Shown: one piece after another, positions 44,872-54,397 of the stretch
Numbering within the stretch: the stretch's first letter is position 1
Layout of the letters: the number at the start of each line of letters is the position of its first letter
Source of the DNA: Variovorax sp. Root473
GTDB taxonomy: Bacteria > Pseudomonadota > Gammaproteobacteria > Burkholderiales > Burkholderiaceae_C
NCBI RefSeq assembly: GCF_001426505.1
Contig: NZ_LMEV01000001.1
Location: 375,380-439,379, forward strand
Length of the DNA stretch: 64,000 nucleotides
Direction of reading: 5' to 3'
The notes under the pieces: generated by a model
The model's input: the letters and a program-made list of their open reading frames with translations, nothing else
Told to the model about the DNA's origin: nothing
Database searches by the model: none
Program-made: the position numbers and the translations under genes

Positions 44872-45777
44872 TCAGACGGGGTCCCAGCTGAACACGTCGG
44901 CCGAGCGGTCCAGCGGGAAGAAACTGGCGCGCATCGCGGGCATGGCGTGCTCGGCAATGCTCTCGGGCGTCCAGCCTTCCGAGCGGTGCACGGAGCGCAC
45001 CGGGCGCGGCTGGCTGATGAGCGAGATCTCGTTGTTGCGCACCGAGAAGATCTGGCCGTTGACTGCCGCCGCCGCATCGCTCGCCAGGTACACCGCGAGC
45101 GGCGCCACCTTGGCGGGCGTCATCTGCTTGATCTTGTCGACGCGTGCGCGCTGCTCGTCGGTGTCGGTGGGAATGGCGCCGATCATGCGGCTCCAGGCGA
45201 AGGGCGCAATGCAGTTGGAGCGCACGTTGAACTTGCGCATGTCCAGCGCGATGGACTTCGACAGCGCCGCGATGCCGAGCTTGGCCGCCGCGTAGTTGGC
45301 CTGGCCGAAGTTGCCGATGAGGCCCGAGGTGGAAGTCATGTGCACCAGCGCGCCCGCATTCTGTTCCTTGAAGTGCGTCGCGGCCGCGCGGCTCACGAAG
45401 TAGGCGCCGTACAGGTGGACCTTGATCACCGCGTCCCACTCGTCGACGGACATCTTGTGGAAGAACCGGTCGCGCAGGATGCCCGCGTTGTTCACCACCG
45501 CGTCGATGCGCCCGAAGCTGTCGACCGCGCATTCCACGATGCGCCCCGCGCTCGCGGCCTCGGCCACGCTGTCGGTGTTGGGCACGGCCTGCCCACCCGC
45601 TGCACGAATCTCCTCGACCACCTGCTGCGCCGGCCCGGCACTGCCGCCCGCGCCGTCGAGCCCCGCACCGATGTCGTTGACCACCACCTTCGCGCCATGC
45701 CGCGCCATCGCGAGCGCGATGTCCCGCCCGATGCCGCCGCCCGCGCCGGTGACGACGATCACTTTGCCTTCAACCAT
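44872..45777 (-). CDS. SDR-family dehydrogenase, hydroxyacyl-CoA (MFE-2) like
   Basis: A 301-residue NAD(P)-dependent dehydrogenase. The nucleotide motif TGAGGGIGRD, NNAGILRDRFFHKM, the catalytic serine in MTSTSGLIGNFGQANYAAAK and the intact YxxxK match the (3R)-hydroxyacyl-CoA dehydrogenase unit of peroxisomal-type MFE-2 proteins. It has a C-terminal extension of about 50 residues (SQPRPVRSVHRSEGWTPESI) seen in those relatives. It would oxidise a 3-hydroxyacyl-CoA in beta-oxidation. It stands alone, 79 bp upstream of the LysR pair. Confidence 0.88.
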   Translation of the reverse strand: MVEGKVIVVTGAGGGIGRDIALAMARHGAKVVVNDIGAGLDGAGGSAGPAQQVVEEIRAAGGQAVPNTDSVAEAASAGRIVECAVDSFGRIDAVVNNAGILRDRFFHKMSVDEWDAVIKVHLYGAYFVSRAAATHFKEQNAGALVHMTSTSGLIGNFGQANYAAAKLGIAALSKSIALDMRKFNVRSNCIAPFAWSRMIGAIPTDTDEQRARVDKIKQMTPAKVAPLAVYLASDAAAAVNGQIFSVRNNEISLISQPRPVRSVHRSEGWTPESIAEHAMPAMRASFFPLDRSADVFSWDPV

Positions 45778-45908
45778 GTGTCTTGCCTCTGCTTCGGATG
45801 TTCGTTCGCCCGCAGGGTGCGGGGGAATTTCAGAATGCCACAGGCAAGGCGGGCGCGGGTTTGCGGTTTCCGAAGAGGGGCTTCAGCGACGGCGCGAAGG
45901 CCGGCTGG

Positions 45909-46790
45909 CTACTGCCGCGCCGTGCGGATGTTCGCCGGCAGCGCCTGCGGCCAGCTGGTGCGCAACGGGTTGATGTCGAGCCCGCCGCGCCGCGTATAGC
46001 GCGCATACACCGCGAGTTTGGTCGGCTGGCACTGGCGCCAGATGTCCGTGAACATGCGCTCGGCGCAGGGTTCGTGGAACTCGTTGTGGTTGCGAAAGCT
46101 CACGATGTACGCCAGCAGGCCGGCCTGGTCGATGGGCGGGCCGCTGTAGCGGATCTGCACGCTGCCCCAGTCGGGCTGGCCGGTGACGAGGCAGTTGCTC
46201 TTGAGCAGCCGGCTGGTGAGGGTTTCGTTCACGTGCACCTGCGTCGTGTCGCTGCTCAGCAGCTCGGGCGCGGGCTGGTAATGCGTGCATTCGATGTCGA
46301 GGCGGTCGAGATCGAGGCCGTCGATTTCGTGCACGGGCTCTCGGTCGAACAGGTCGGGCGTGAGCAGCTTCACGCCGATGCCGGCCGACTGGTCGCTGCC
46401 GCGCCATGCGGCTTCGGCCAGGTCGGTGCGCAGGTGTTCGCGCACGGCATCGATGCTGGCGAAGGTGCTGTTGTTGAAGCTGTTGAGGTACAGCTTGAAC
46501 GACTTGCTCTCGATGATGTTCGGCGTTTCACACGGAATGGTGAAGTGCGCAATGGCCACCTGCGGCTTGCCGCGCGGGTTCAGCCAGCTCAGCTCGAAGG
46601 CGGTCCAGAGGTCGGCGCCGAAGAAGGGCAAGGCGCCGGCCTGGATGCCCATGGCTTCGCGCTGCGTGGCGCGCGCGATGGGGAACAGCAGGCTCGGGTC
46701 GTATTTGTCGGCGTAGGCCGAGGCGCGGCCGAGCTGCGATTGCTCGGGGGTGTTGGGGTTGGGGGTCGGGTTGGCGGGGTCGTGGCTCAT
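45909..46790 (-). CDS. queF: NADPH-dependent 7-cyano-7-deazaguanine reductase
   Basis: A 293-residue long-form (bimodular, E. coli type) QueF reducing preQ0 to preQ1 in queuosine synthesis (EC 1.7.1.13). The QueF motif [12 protein letters not shown] follows IPCETPNII in the N-terminal half. The catalytic cysteine is in [15 protein letters not shown] in the second half, with [16 protein letters not shown] near the C-terminus. Its start overlaps the stop of the upstream alpha/beta hydrolase by four bases (ATGA), an unusual coupling partner. Other queuosine genes are not nearby. Confidence 0.95.
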   Translation of the reverse strand: MSHDPANPTPNPNTPEQSQLGRASAYADKYDPSLLFPIARATQREAMGIQAGALPFFGADLWTAFELSWLNPRGKPQVAIAHFTIPCETPNIIESKSFKLYLNSFNNSTFASIDAVREHLRTDLAEAAWRGSDQSAGIGVKLLTPDLFDREPVHEIDGLDLDRLDIECTHYQPAPELLSSDTTQVHVNETLTSRLLKSNCLVTGQPDWGSVQIRYSGPPIDQAGLLAYIVSFRNHNEFHEPCAERMFTDIWRQCQPTKLAVYARYTRRGGLDINPLRTSWPQALPANIRTARQ

Positions 46791-47686
46791 GGGGCGGTTC
46801 CGGCATCCGCCGCGTGTGCGAACGGAGCGATGTGGTTGGCGAGGATCGTGCAGACCTCGGGCGGCAGGTCGTGGCCCATGCCGGGAATGGCCACGAAGGT
46901 CGCGCCGGGGATGCGGCGGGCGCTGTCCTGTCCGCAAGCGATGGGCACGAGCGCGTCGGCGTCACCGTGCAGCACCAGCGTCGGGCGCTGGATGCGCGCC
47001 AGCACCTGCGGCCGGTCGTCGTCGGCGCCGATGGCGAGCATCTGGCGCATCAGGCCGGCCGGGTGGTAGGCGCGGCGCATGCTGAAGGTGAGGCGCGTGG
47101 CCAGTTGCTCGTCGGTCTGCGGGTAGGCCGGACTCTGGATGAGCCGCAGCAGCTTGATGCTGTGGGCGACCAGCGTGGCCTCGTCGTGGCTGCGCGGGCG
47201 CCGCATGAGCATGGCTCCGACCTCGCGGCGCGGGCCCGGCAGGCCGCGCGCGCCGCTGGAGCTCATGATGCTCACGAGGCTGGCGGTGCGCCCGGGCGCG
47301 GTGGCGGCGATGCGCTGCGCGATCATGCCGCCCATCGAGGCGCCGACGATGTGGGCCTTCTGGATGCCCAGCGCGTCGAGCACGCCGAGCGAATCGAGCG
47401 CCATGTCCTGCAGCGTGTAGGCACTGCGCACCTTCAGGCCGATCCGGTGGCGGACGGTTTCCCACACGAGGTTGCCGGTGCCGAGGTGGTCGAAGCCCTG
47501 GCTCAGGCCGATGTCGCGGTTGTCATGGCGCACCACGCGAAAGCCGGCGTCGACCAGCTGCTGCACGAAGCCGTCGGGCCAGGCGACCAGCTGCATGCCC
47601 AGCCCCATGATCAGCAGGATGACGGGGCGCCCTTCGCCGCCGGTGTCGTCGACTTCGATCTGCAGGCCGTTGGCGGTGACTTTCAT
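46787..47686 (-). CDS. Alpha/beta hydrolase
   Basis: A 299-residue cytoplasmic hydrolase of the TAP/epoxide-hydrolase-like alpha/beta fold. The nucleophile elbow [10 protein letters not shown], an oxyanion region in [15 protein letters not shown], acid in HGDADALVP and base in PGMGHDLPP are all present. The cap region between about 150 and 220 is Arg-rich. It overlaps queF by four bases and follows the prolyl hydroxylase gene with a 31-bp gap. The substrate is unknown. Confidence 0.88.
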   Translation of the reverse strand: MKVTANGLQIEVDDTGGEGRPVILLIMGLGMQLVAWPDGFVQQLVDAGFRVVRHDNRDIGLSQGFDHLGTGNLVWETVRHRIGLKVRSAYTLQDMALDSLGVLDALGIQKAHIVGASMGGMIAQRIAATAPGRTASLVSIMSSSGARGLPGPRREVGAMLMRRPRSHDEATLVAHSIKLLRLIQSPAYPQTDEQLATRLTFSMRRAYHPAGLMRQMLAIGADDDRPQVLARIQRPTLVLHGDADALVPIACGQDSARRIPGATFVAIPGMGHDLPPEVCTILANHIAPFAHAADAGTAP

Positions 47687-47717
47687 CGATTCCTTGGTGT
47701 TGCTGCTTCTTCTGCTG

Positions 47718-48560
47718 CTACTTGAATTCGCGCTCGCGCAGCCACTTGGTGGCGACCCATTTCTCGCCGGCGAGCACCGGTGCGCCGCCGTGCAACGTGC
47801 GGGTGGCGGGGTCGGGCCGGTCGTAGCTGAAGAACACGCCGGTGCCGCGCACCGGGGCCACTTCGAGCCCGATGTCGGGGAAGGTGGTGGCGCCGCCCTG
47901 CTCAGGCTCCTGCAGGTACATCACGAGCGTGGCCACGCGCTGGCCACCGCGCTTGAGGATGGTGGGCGTGCCGGGCTCGTGCGGGTCGAAATAGTCGTAG
48001 TGCGGGCGGTACTGCGCGCCGGGCGCGTAGCGCAGGATCTGCAGGCCCTCGCCGTATTCGAGCGGCCAGCGCAGCAGCATGGCCAGGCGCTGCTCGAGGC
48101 GCGCGACGATCTCGTTCTCGCCGCGCTCGAAGAACATGCCGTCGCTGGTGCGGTCGACGTTGAGCACCTCGCCGCCGGTGCGGGTCTCGACGGTGAGCGA
48201 GCGGGCCAGCCGCACGCGCGCGGCGGCGATCAGGCCTTCGCATTCCTCGGCCGACAGCAGGTTGCCGAACACGACGACACGCGGATGCCGCACGGTCTGC
48301 AGCACCTGCACGCGGCGGTCGCCGGCCTCGATGTACAGCGGTGCGCCGTCCAGGTCGGGACCGGGCATCTCGGTGCGGGCCGGCGCCAGCGCCGTCTCGA
48401 CATCGGGAAAACCGGCCTCCAGCTGGGCCAGCGCCAGGTCGGTGGCGGCATCCTGCCAGCCGGCGGCCCGCATCGACATGCGCAGCGCGGGCACCGAATG
48501 GCCGGCCGCGAGCTGGGCCACCAGCCACTCGCGCAATTCCGGACTGATCGCTTGGGACAT
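47718..48560 (-). CDS. Prolyl 4-hydroxylase-type 2OG-Fe(II) oxygenase
   Basis: A 280-residue non-heme iron dioxygenase. The double-stranded beta-helix carries the iron ligands H187, D189 (RPHYDYFD) and H257 (TLHGG), and the 2-oxoglutarate lysine K267 (EKWVATKW). The N-terminal 70 residues are a separate helical region. Bacterial members hydroxylate proline in a protein target, in some species a translation factor, but no target can be named. The start at 48560 was chosen because upstream residues come from an intergenic repeat. Confidence 0.88.
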   Translation of the reverse strand: MSQAISPELREWLVAQLAAGHSVPALRMSMRAAGWQDAATDLALAQLEAGFPDVETALAPARTEMPGPDLDGAPLYIEAGDRRVQVLQTVRHPRVVVFGNLLSAEECEGLIAAARVRLARSLTVETRTGGEVLNVDRTSDGMFFERGENEIVARLEQRLAMLLRWPLEYGEGLQILRYAPGAQYRPHYDYFDPHEPGTPTILKRGGQRVATLVMYLQEPEQGGATTFPDIGLEVAPVRGTGVFFSYDRPDPATRTLHGGAPVLAGEKWVATKWLREREFK

Positions 48561-48639
48561 GTCAGTGCTCCTCCACTCTGCAATGAGACCCGCAACACAT
48601 GACTCCACGCAGCTCTTCGCCAGAAACACCGCGGAACCG

Positions 48640-48713
48640 GCTTTGCCGGGCCGCTGGTGTTGCCCCCTGGAAGGGGGTTGGCGAAGCGACACGAAGTGCG
48701 CGCAGCCTGGGGG
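48640..48713. repeat. Intergenic repeat of a type frequent in Comamonadaceae
   Basis: The stretch holds a CCCCCT/AGGGGG hairpin (48663-48668 with 48672-48677). It is followed by GGCGAAGCGACACGAAGTGC and CGCAGCCTGGGGGT, ending at the yaaA stop. From general knowledge, closely similar elements recur between genes in Acidovorax/Variovorax-type genomes. No second copy was found in this window, so repetition is not shown here. Confidence 0.45.
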
Positions 48714-49499
48714 TCATGCTAGCTTTCTTCTGAACACCAGCCTTTCGGCTGTCGACACATTGGCGTCGAAACCATAACCCTCGAGATCGAATTTTTCCAG
48801 CGCCTTGGGCGTGGCCGCCCGGTGCAGCACGGCCCAGCGCGCCAGCAGGCCGCGGGCGCGCTTGGCGAAGAAGCTCACGATCTTGTACCTGTCGCCCTTC
48901 CACTCCTGGAACACGCATTCGACCACGCGCGCCTTGAGCACTTTCTGGTCGACCGACTTGAAGTACTCCTGCGAGGCGACGTTGACGACGACCGGCGTGC
49001 GGTCGGCCGCCAGGCGCTCGTTCAGGTGCTCGGCGATGCGCGAGCCCCAGAAGGCGTACAGGTCCTTGCCGTGGCGGTTGGCCAGCGCGGTGCCCATTTC
49101 GAGCCGGTAGGGCTGCAGGCGGTCCAGCGGGCGCAGCAGGCCGTACAGGCCGCTCAGGATGCCCACGTGGTCCTGCGCCCAGGCGAGCTGGGCGGGCGTG
49201 AGGCTGCGGGCGTCGAAGCCGCCGTAGACGTCGCCGTCGAAGGCGAAGGCGGCCTGGCGGGCGTTCTTCTCGGTGCTCTTGGACGACCAGGCGGCGTAGC
49301 GGGCCACGTTGAGGGCCGAGAGCTTGTCCGACAGGTGCATCAGCTCGGCGATGTCCTGGGGCGACTTCTCGCGCAGCAGCTTGATGAGTTCGACCGAGGG
49401 GCCGCGCGGGGCTTCGAAATGGGGCTGGGTGGCGGGGGTTTCGGAGGGGACGGGGGTGTCGTAGTCGAGCGACTTCGCGGGGGAAAGCAGGAACAGCAT
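48714..49499 (-). CDS. yaaA: Peroxide stress protein YaaA (UPF0246)
   Basis: A 261-residue cytoplasmic protein of the YaaA family, which in E. coli lowers free iron during hydrogen peroxide stress. Family marks are MLFLLSPAKSLDYDTP, LMHLSDKLSALNVARYAAW, FDGDVYGGFDARSL and IVSFFAKRARGLLARW. The length equals the family norm. It is divergent from valS, with a 105-bp shared upstream region. No OxyR-type site was evident. Confidence 0.95.
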   Translation of the reverse strand: MLFLLSPAKSLDYDTPVPSETPATQPHFEAPRGPSVELIKLLREKSPQDIAELMHLSDKLSALNVARYAAWSSKSTEKNARQAAFAFDGDVYGGFDARSLTPAQLAWAQDHVGILSGLYGLLRPLDRLQPYRLEMGTALANRHGKDLYAFWGSRIAEHLNERLAADRTPVVVNVASQEYFKSVDQKVLKARVVECVFQEWKGDRYKIVSFFAKRARGLLARWAVLHRAATPKALEKFDLEGYGFDANVSTAERLVFRRKLA

Positions 49500-49573
49500 C
49501 GGTCGATTATGTGGGGCTGGGGTTTCCCCGGGCCGCCCCGGTAAAATCCCGGGTCATCCCACCCTGTCACCAA

Positions 49574-49595
49574 CGGCACCCGAGGGTGCCGTTTT
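49574..49595 (+). terminator. Terminator-like hairpin in the valS leader
   Basis: CGGCACC (49574-49580) pairs with GGTGCCG (49585-49591) around CGAG and is followed by TTTT (49592-49595), only 9 bases before the valS ATG. An upstream TAAAAT (49532-49537) could be the valS -10 box, which would place the hairpin in the leader. It might reduce read-through into valS or mask its ribosome-binding site. No upstream plus-strand gene needs a terminator here. Confidence 0.45.
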
Positions 49596-49604
49596 GCATT
49601 CCCC

Positions 49605-52475
49605 ATGAGCGAACCTACCTCCCAGCCCGGCCTCGAGAGCCTGTCCAAATCGTTCGAACCCGCCGCCATCGAGGCGCACTGGGGCCCGGAATGGGAGCAG
49701 CGCGGCTACGCCAAGGCGGGCTTTCGCGGCACGCAGCAGCCCAAGGAAGGCGCCGAGTCGTTCGCGATCCAGCTGCCGCCGCCCAACGTCACGGGCACGC
49801 TGCACATGGGCCATGCGTTCAACCAGACGATCATGGACAGCCTCACGCGCTACCACCGCATGAAGGGCGCCAACACGCTGTGGGTGCCGGGCACCGACCA
49901 CGCGGGCATCGCCACCCAGATCGTGGTGGAGCGCCAGCTGCAGGAGCAGAAGGTCAGCCGCCACGACCTGGGCCGCAAGAACTTCGTGGCGCGCGTGTGG
50001 GAGTGGAAGGAAAAGTCGGGCAGCACCATCACCGAGCAGATGCGCCGCATGGGCGACACGGTCGACTGGAGCCGCGAGTACTTCACGATGGACGACGACC
50101 TCTCGAAGGTGGTCACGCACACCTTCGTGAAGCTGTATGAAGAAGGCCTGATCTACCGCGGCAAGCGCCTGGGCAACTGGGACCCGGTGCTCAAGACCTC
50201 GGTGAGCGACCTGGAAGTCGAGAGCGAAGAAGAAGACGGCTCGCTCTGGCACATCGCCTACCCGCTCGAAGACGGCAGCGGCACGCTCACGGTGGCCACC
50301 ACCCGCCCCGAGACCATGCTCGGCGACACGGCCGTGATGGTCCACCCCGAAGACGAGCGCTACAAGCACCTGATCGGCCAGCGCGTGAAGCTGCCGCTGG
50401 TGGACCGGCTGATCCCGATCATTGCCGACGACTACGTCGACAAGGAATTCGGCACCGGCGTGGTCAAGGTCACGCCCGCGCACGACTACAACGACTACGC
50501 CGTCGGCCAACGCCACAAGCTCGAGGTGATCGGCATCCTGACGCTCGACGCGACCATCAACGACAACGCCCCCGAGAAGTACCGCGGCATGGACCGCTTC
50601 GTGGCGCGCAAGGCCATCGTGGCCGACCTCGAGGCGCTGGGCCTGCTGGTCGAAGTGAAGAAGCACCGCCTCATGGTGCCGCGCTGCGCGCGCTCGGGCG
50701 CCGTGGTCGAGCCCATGCTCACCGACCAGTGGTACGTGGCCATGACGCGCCCCGGCGCCGATGGCCAGTCGATCGCGCAGAAGGCCATCGACGTGGTGAA
50801 GTCGGGCGAAGTGCGCTTCGTGCCCGAGAACTGGGTCAACACCTACAACCACTGGATGGAGAACATCCAGGACTGGACGATTTCGCGCCAGCTCTGGTGG
50901 GGCCACCAGATTCCGGCCTGGTACGACGAAGACGGCACGGTGTACGTGGCCGAGACCGAAGCCGAGGCGCAGGCCAAGGCGCCGGGCAAGACGCTCACGC
51001 GCGACGAAGACGTGCTCGACACCTGGTACTCGTCGGCGCTGGTGCCCTTCTCATCGCTGGGCTGGCCCGAGAAGACGCAGGACCTGGCGCTGTACCTGCC
51101 CTCGACCGTGCTGGTGACGGGCTACGACATCATCTTCTTCTGGGTCGCCCGGATGATCATGATGACCAAGCACTTCATGGGCACTGTGCCGTTCAAGGAC
51201 GTGTACATCCACGGCCTGGTGCGCGACGCCCAGGGCAAGAAGATGAGCAAGTCGGAAGGCAACGTGCTCGACCCGGTCGACCTGATCGACGGCATCGAGT
51301 TGCCCGCGCTGCTCGACAAGCGCACGCAGGGCCTGCGCAAGCCCGAGACGGCACCGGCGGTGCGCAAGAACACGCAGAAGGAATTCCCGGAGGGCATTCC
51401 GGCCTTCGGCGCCGATGCGCTGCGCTTCACTTTTGCCTCGCTGGCCTCGTTGGGCCGCAGCATCAACTTCGACTCGAAGCGCTGCGAGGGTTATCGCAAC
51501 TTCTGCAACAAGCTGTGGAACGCCACGCGCTTCGTGCTGATGAACTGCGAAGGCCAGGACTGCGGCCTGCTGGAGCACACCAAGGAAGACTGCCAGGTCG
51601 GCGGCAAGGCCCACGGCTACCTGAAGTTCAGCCGCGCCGACTTCTGGATCGTCTCGCAGCTGCAGCGCGTCGAGGCCGAGGTGGCCAAGGGCTTCGAGGA
51701 ATACCGCCTGGACAACGTGGCCAACGCCATCTACCAGTTCGCCTGGGACGAGTTCTGCGACTGGTACCTCGAAATTGCCAAGGTGCAGATCCAGACCGGC
51801 GACGACGCGCAAAAGCGCGCCACGCGCCGCACGCTGATCCGCGTGCTCGAGGCGCTGCTGCGCCTGGCGCACCCGATCATTCCATTCATCACCGAGGAGC
51901 TGTGGCAAAAGGTGTCGAAGGTCGCGGGCCGCGAAGGCGCGTCGATCATGATCGCGGCCTACCCACAGAGCCAGCCCGAGAAGATCGACGAAGCCGCAGA
52001 GGCCCACGTGGCGCGCCTGAAGGCGCTGGTCGACGCCTGCCGCACGCTGCGCGGCGAGATGAACGTGTCGCCCGCGACGCGCCTGCCACTGTACGCGGTG
52101 GCCGACGATGCCGAAGGCGCGGCCTTCCTGCGCGATGCGGCCCCGGTGCTGCAGGCGCTGGCCAAGCTCAAGGAAGTGAAGGTGTTCGACGACGAAGCCT
52201 CGTGGCAGGCCGCGGCCGAAGCCGCGCCCGTGGCGGTGGTGGGCACGACGCGCCTGTGCCTGCACATGGAGATCGACAAGGCAGCCGAGAAACTGCGCAT
52301 CGGCAAGGAAATTGCACGCATCGAAGGCGAGATCGCCAAGGTGCACGGCAAGCTCGGCAACGAGGCCTTCGTGGCCAAGGCGCCGCCCGCCGTGATCGAG
52401 CAGGAGCGCACGCGCCTGGCCGATTTCACCGCCACGCTGGAGCGCCTGCGCGGCCAGCTTGTGCGCCTCGGCTGA
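49605..52475 (+). CDS. valS: Valyl-tRNA synthetase
   Basis: A 956-residue class I aminoacyl-tRNA synthetase charging tRNA-Val (EC 6.1.1.9). The HIGH-type signature is [14 protein letters not shown] near residue 65-78. The CP1 editing domain contains [17 protein letters not shown]. The lysine signature is [14 protein letters not shown]. The C-terminal anticodon domain and the final coiled coil ([20 protein letters not shown], near the end) are complete. It is divergent from yaaA and followed by galU after 102 bp. Confidence 0.98.
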   Translation: MSEPTSQPGLESLSKSFEPAAIEAHWGPEWEQRGYAKAGFRGTQQPKEGAESFAIQLPPPNVTGTLHMGHAFNQTIMDSLTRYHRMKGANTLWVPGTDHAGIATQIVVERQLQEQKVSRHDLGRKNFVARVWEWKEKSGSTITEQMRRMGDTVDWSREYFTMDDDLSKVVTHTFVKLYEEGLIYRGKRLGNWDPVLKTSVSDLEVESEEEDGSLWHIAYPLEDGSGTLTVATTRPETMLGDTAVMVHPEDERYKHLIGQRVKLPLVDRLIPIIADDYVDKEFGTGVVKVTPAHDYNDYAVGQRHKLEVIGILTLDATINDNAPEKYRGMDRFVARKAIVADLEALGLLVEVKKHRLMVPRCARSGAVVEPMLTDQWYVAMTRPGADGQSIAQKAIDVVKSGEVRFVPENWVNTYNHWMENIQDWTISRQLWWGHQIPAWYDEDGTVYVAETEAEAQAKAPGKTLTRDEDVLDTWYSSALVPFSSLGWPEKTQDLALYLPSTVLVTGYDIIFFWVARMIMMTKHFMGTVPFKDVYIHGLVRDAQGKKMSKSEGNVLDPVDLIDGIELPALLDKRTQGLRKPETAPAVRKNTQKEFPEGIPAFGADALRFTFASLASLGRSINFDSKRCEGYRNFCNKLWNATRFVLMNCEGQDCGLLEHTKEDCQVGGKAHGYLKFSRADFWIVSQLQRVEAEVAKGFEEYRLDNVANAIYQFAWDEFCDWYLEIAKVQIQTGDDAQKRATRRTLIRVLEALLRLAHPIIPFITEELWQKVSKVAGREGASIMIAAYPQSQPEKIDEAAEAHVARLKALVDACRTLRGEMNVSPATRLPLYAVADDAEGAAFLRDAAPVLQALAKLKEVKVFDDEASWQAAAEAAPVAVVGTTRLCLHMEIDKAAEKLRIGKEIARIEGEIAKVHGKLGNEAFVAKAPPAVIEQERTRLADFTATLERLRGQLVRLG

Positions 52476-52577
52476 CAGACGGGGCCGGAAGTCGGGGCTT
52501 AGGATGCGGTTGTCGGCTTCGCGCCGCATCCTCTCCCAACCCTCGCCCTTCCTCCTTGACACGACACTGAACTACCC

Positions 52578-53471
52578 ATGTCCATTTCTTCCTCGACGCG
52601 CATCCGCAAGGCCGTATTTCCCGTTGCAGGCTTCGGCACCCGCTTTCTGCCGGCCACCAAGGCACAGCCCAAAGAGATGCTGCCCGTGGTGGACAAGCCG
52701 CTGATCCAGTACGCCGTCGAAGAAGCCTATGCCGCGGGCATTCGCGACATGATTTTTGTGACCGGGCGCAACAAGCGCGCGATCGAAGACCACTACGACA
52801 CCGCCTACGAACTCGAAAGCCAGCTCGAAGCCAGCGGCAAGCATGCGCTGCTCGAAATCGCCCGTTCGGTGTCGCCCGACGACATGACCTGCTCGTACGT
52901 GCGCCAGCCGCGCATGCTGGGCCTGGGCCACGCGGTGCTGTGCGCCGAGCATCTCGTGGGCGACGAGCCTTTCGCCGTGCTGCTGGCCGACGACCTGATG
53001 GTCGGTCCTGTCGATGGCCAGCCGGTGCTGGCGCAGATGACCGAAGCCTTCGCGCGCCTGGGCGGCTCGGTGCTCGCCGTGCAGGAAGTGCCGCTCGAAC
53101 ACGTCAAACGCTACGGCATCGTGGCCGGAGAGACCGTCGAAGACGGCCTTGTAAAGGTCAACCGCATGGTCGAGAAGCCCAAGCCCGAAGACGCGCCCTC
53201 GCGCCTGGGCGTGGCCGGCCGCTACATCCTCACGCCGGGCGTGTTCGACGAGATCCGCAACCAGCCCAAGGGTGCGGGCGGCGAGATCCAGCTGACCGAC
53301 GGCATCGCGGCGCTGATGAAGAGGGAATCGGTCTACGCCTATTCGTACCAAGGCATCCGCTACGACTGCGGCAGCAAGGAAGGCTTCCTGCAGGCCTCGG
53401 TGGAATTGGCGTTGGCGCACCCCGAAGTGGGCGCGCAGTTCCGCGAGTACCTCAAGAGCCTGAAGCTCTGA
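52578..53471 (+). CDS. galU: UTP-glucose-1-phosphate uridylyltransferase
   Basis: A 297-residue nucleotidyltransferase making UDP-glucose (EC 2.7.7.9) for envelope polysaccharides. The signature [20 protein letters not shown] lies near residues 17-36. [27 protein letters not shown] and the [13 protein letters not shown] region follow, all typical of GalU. The length matches the family. It is closed by a strong terminator 27 bp downstream. Confidence 0.97.
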   Translation: MSISSSTRIRKAVFPVAGFGTRFLPATKAQPKEMLPVVDKPLIQYAVEEAYAAGIRDMIFVTGRNKRAIEDHYDTAYELESQLEASGKHALLEIARSVSPDDMTCSYVRQPRMLGLGHAVLCAEHLVGDEPFAVLLADDLMVGPVDGQPVLAQMTEAFARLGGSVLAVQEVPLEHVKRYGIVAGETVEDGLVKVNRMVEKPKPEDAPSRLGVAGRYILTPGVFDEIRNQPKGAGGEIQLTDGIAALMKRESVYAYSYQGIRYDCGSKEGFLQASVELALAHPEVGAQFREYLKSLKL

Positions 53472-53497
53472 GGGCGCTGCAAAGCAGCGAAAAAGAC

Positions 53498-53525
53498 AAG
53501 GGGCCGCAGGGCCCCTTTTTCTTTT
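53498..53525 (+). terminator. Rho-independent terminator between galU and the tusA-like gene
   Basis: AAGGGGCC (53498-53505) pairs with GGCCCCTT (53510-53517) around GCAG and is followed by TTTCTTTT. It sits between convergent genes. The A-run upstream (GAAAAAGA) gives a T-rich tract on the other strand, so it may work in both directions. Confidence 0.85.
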
Positions 53526-53539
53526 GTCGGTCGCTGGCG

Positions 53540-53767
53540 CTAGCGTCGCTTCAGCACATGGATGAAGTCGCTGCCCACGGTTTCCTGCGCCACCAGTTCG
53601 TTGCCGGTCTGGCGCGCAAAGGCCTGGAAGTCGCGCACCGAGCCCGGGTCGGTGGACACCACCTTCAGCAGCTGGCCGCTCGCCATGTCGTTGAGCGATT
53701 TCTTCGCCTTCAGGATCGGCAGCGGGCAGTTGAGGCCGCGCGTGTCGATTTCGCGGTCAACTTGCAT
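53540..53767 (-). CDS. TusA-family sulfurtransferase
   Basis: A 75-residue protein of the TusA/SirA family of sulfur carriers. The persulfide cysteine is in DTRGLNCPLPILKAKKSL, followed by the beta-alpha-beta body (GQLLKVVSTDPGSVRDFQAF). It overlaps the 3' end of the NUDIX gene by 11 bp and is co-directional with it and with cysM. A link to cysteine or sulfur metabolism is plausible. Which acceptor it serves (thiouridine, molybdopterin or other) is unclear. Confidence 0.9.
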   Translation of the reverse strand: MQVDREIDTRGLNCPLPILKAKKSLNDMASGQLLKVVSTDPGSVRDFQAFARQTGNELVAQETVGSDFIHVLKRR

Positions 53768-54332
53768 TGCCAGGCTCCGGCGGCAGGTTCAGGCCGCGGC
53801 GACGCTCTTCGTTTTCCGCCGCAGTGAAGAACACCGGCTCGTGGCCGCGCGTGCGCAGCCAGTCGGCCAGCGCGTAGCCGGTGCCGGCGGGCCAGCACCG
53901 CAGGTCGGGCAGGTCGTAGAGGCGGTAGTCCACCAGCTCGGGCGAAAGCTTCACCTCGCCGTCGGCCACCACGTGGTACGCGATGATGATCTGGTTCATG
54001 CGCTGGAAATCGTAGGCCCCGACGAGCTTGGCGGCGCTCACGTCGAGGTTGGTTTCTTCCTTGACCTCGCGCGCGATGCCCTCCTCGGGCGTCTCGCCGG
54101 CCTCCATGAAGCCGGTGATGAGCGCAAACATCTTGCCCGGCCAGGCCGCATTGCGCGCCAGCAGCACCTGTCCCCGGTACTCGACGATGGCCGCGAGCAC
54201 GGGCGTGGGGTTGTTCCAGTGCGTGTGACCGCAGTTGGGGCATCGCAGGCGTTCCTTGGGACCGCCGTCTTCCATCAACGCGATCCATTCGAGCGGGGTG
54301 GCGCAGGCCTGGCAGAACTTGGGGTGGGGCAT
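53757..54332 (-). CDS. NUDIX hydrolase with N-terminal zinc ribbon
   Basis: A 191-residue hydrolase. A zinc ribbon is formed by CQAC (8-11) and CPNC (31-34). The NUDIX box reads GFMEAGETPEEGIAREVKEE followed by TNL, fully canonical. The organisation resembles NudC-type (NADH pyrophosphatase / deNADding) proteins without their N-terminal extra domain. Hence it is likely a nucleotide-diphosphate hydrolase of uncertain substrate. The start at 54332 fits the ribbon; the longer frame runs back into cysM. Its end overlaps the tusA-like gene. Confidence 0.9.
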   Translation of the reverse strand: MPHPKFCQACATPLEWIALMEDGGPKERLRCPNCGHTHWNNPTPVLAAIVEYRGQVLLARNAAWPGKMFALITGFMEAGETPEEGIAREVKEETNLDVSAAKLVGAYDFQRMNQIIIAYHVVADGEVKLSPELVDYRLYDLPDLRCWPAGTGYALADWLRTRGHEPVFFTAAENEERRRGLNLPPEPGNAS

Positions 54333-54397
54333 GGGAAGTCTCTGTTCTTTTTCTCGGGCGTACGGCGCCCGGTGGGCGCCGCCGCGGTGTGAAGGGA

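Noticed and set aside
48562..48918. 118-codon minus-strand frame over the intergenic repeat and yaaA end
   Set aside because: A shadow of yaaA in another frame, extended by the repeat.
49508..49543. Leader peptide MWGWGFPGPPR upstream of valS
   Set aside because: No ribosome-binding site and no valine codons; it is probably chance, though the hairpin itself was kept.
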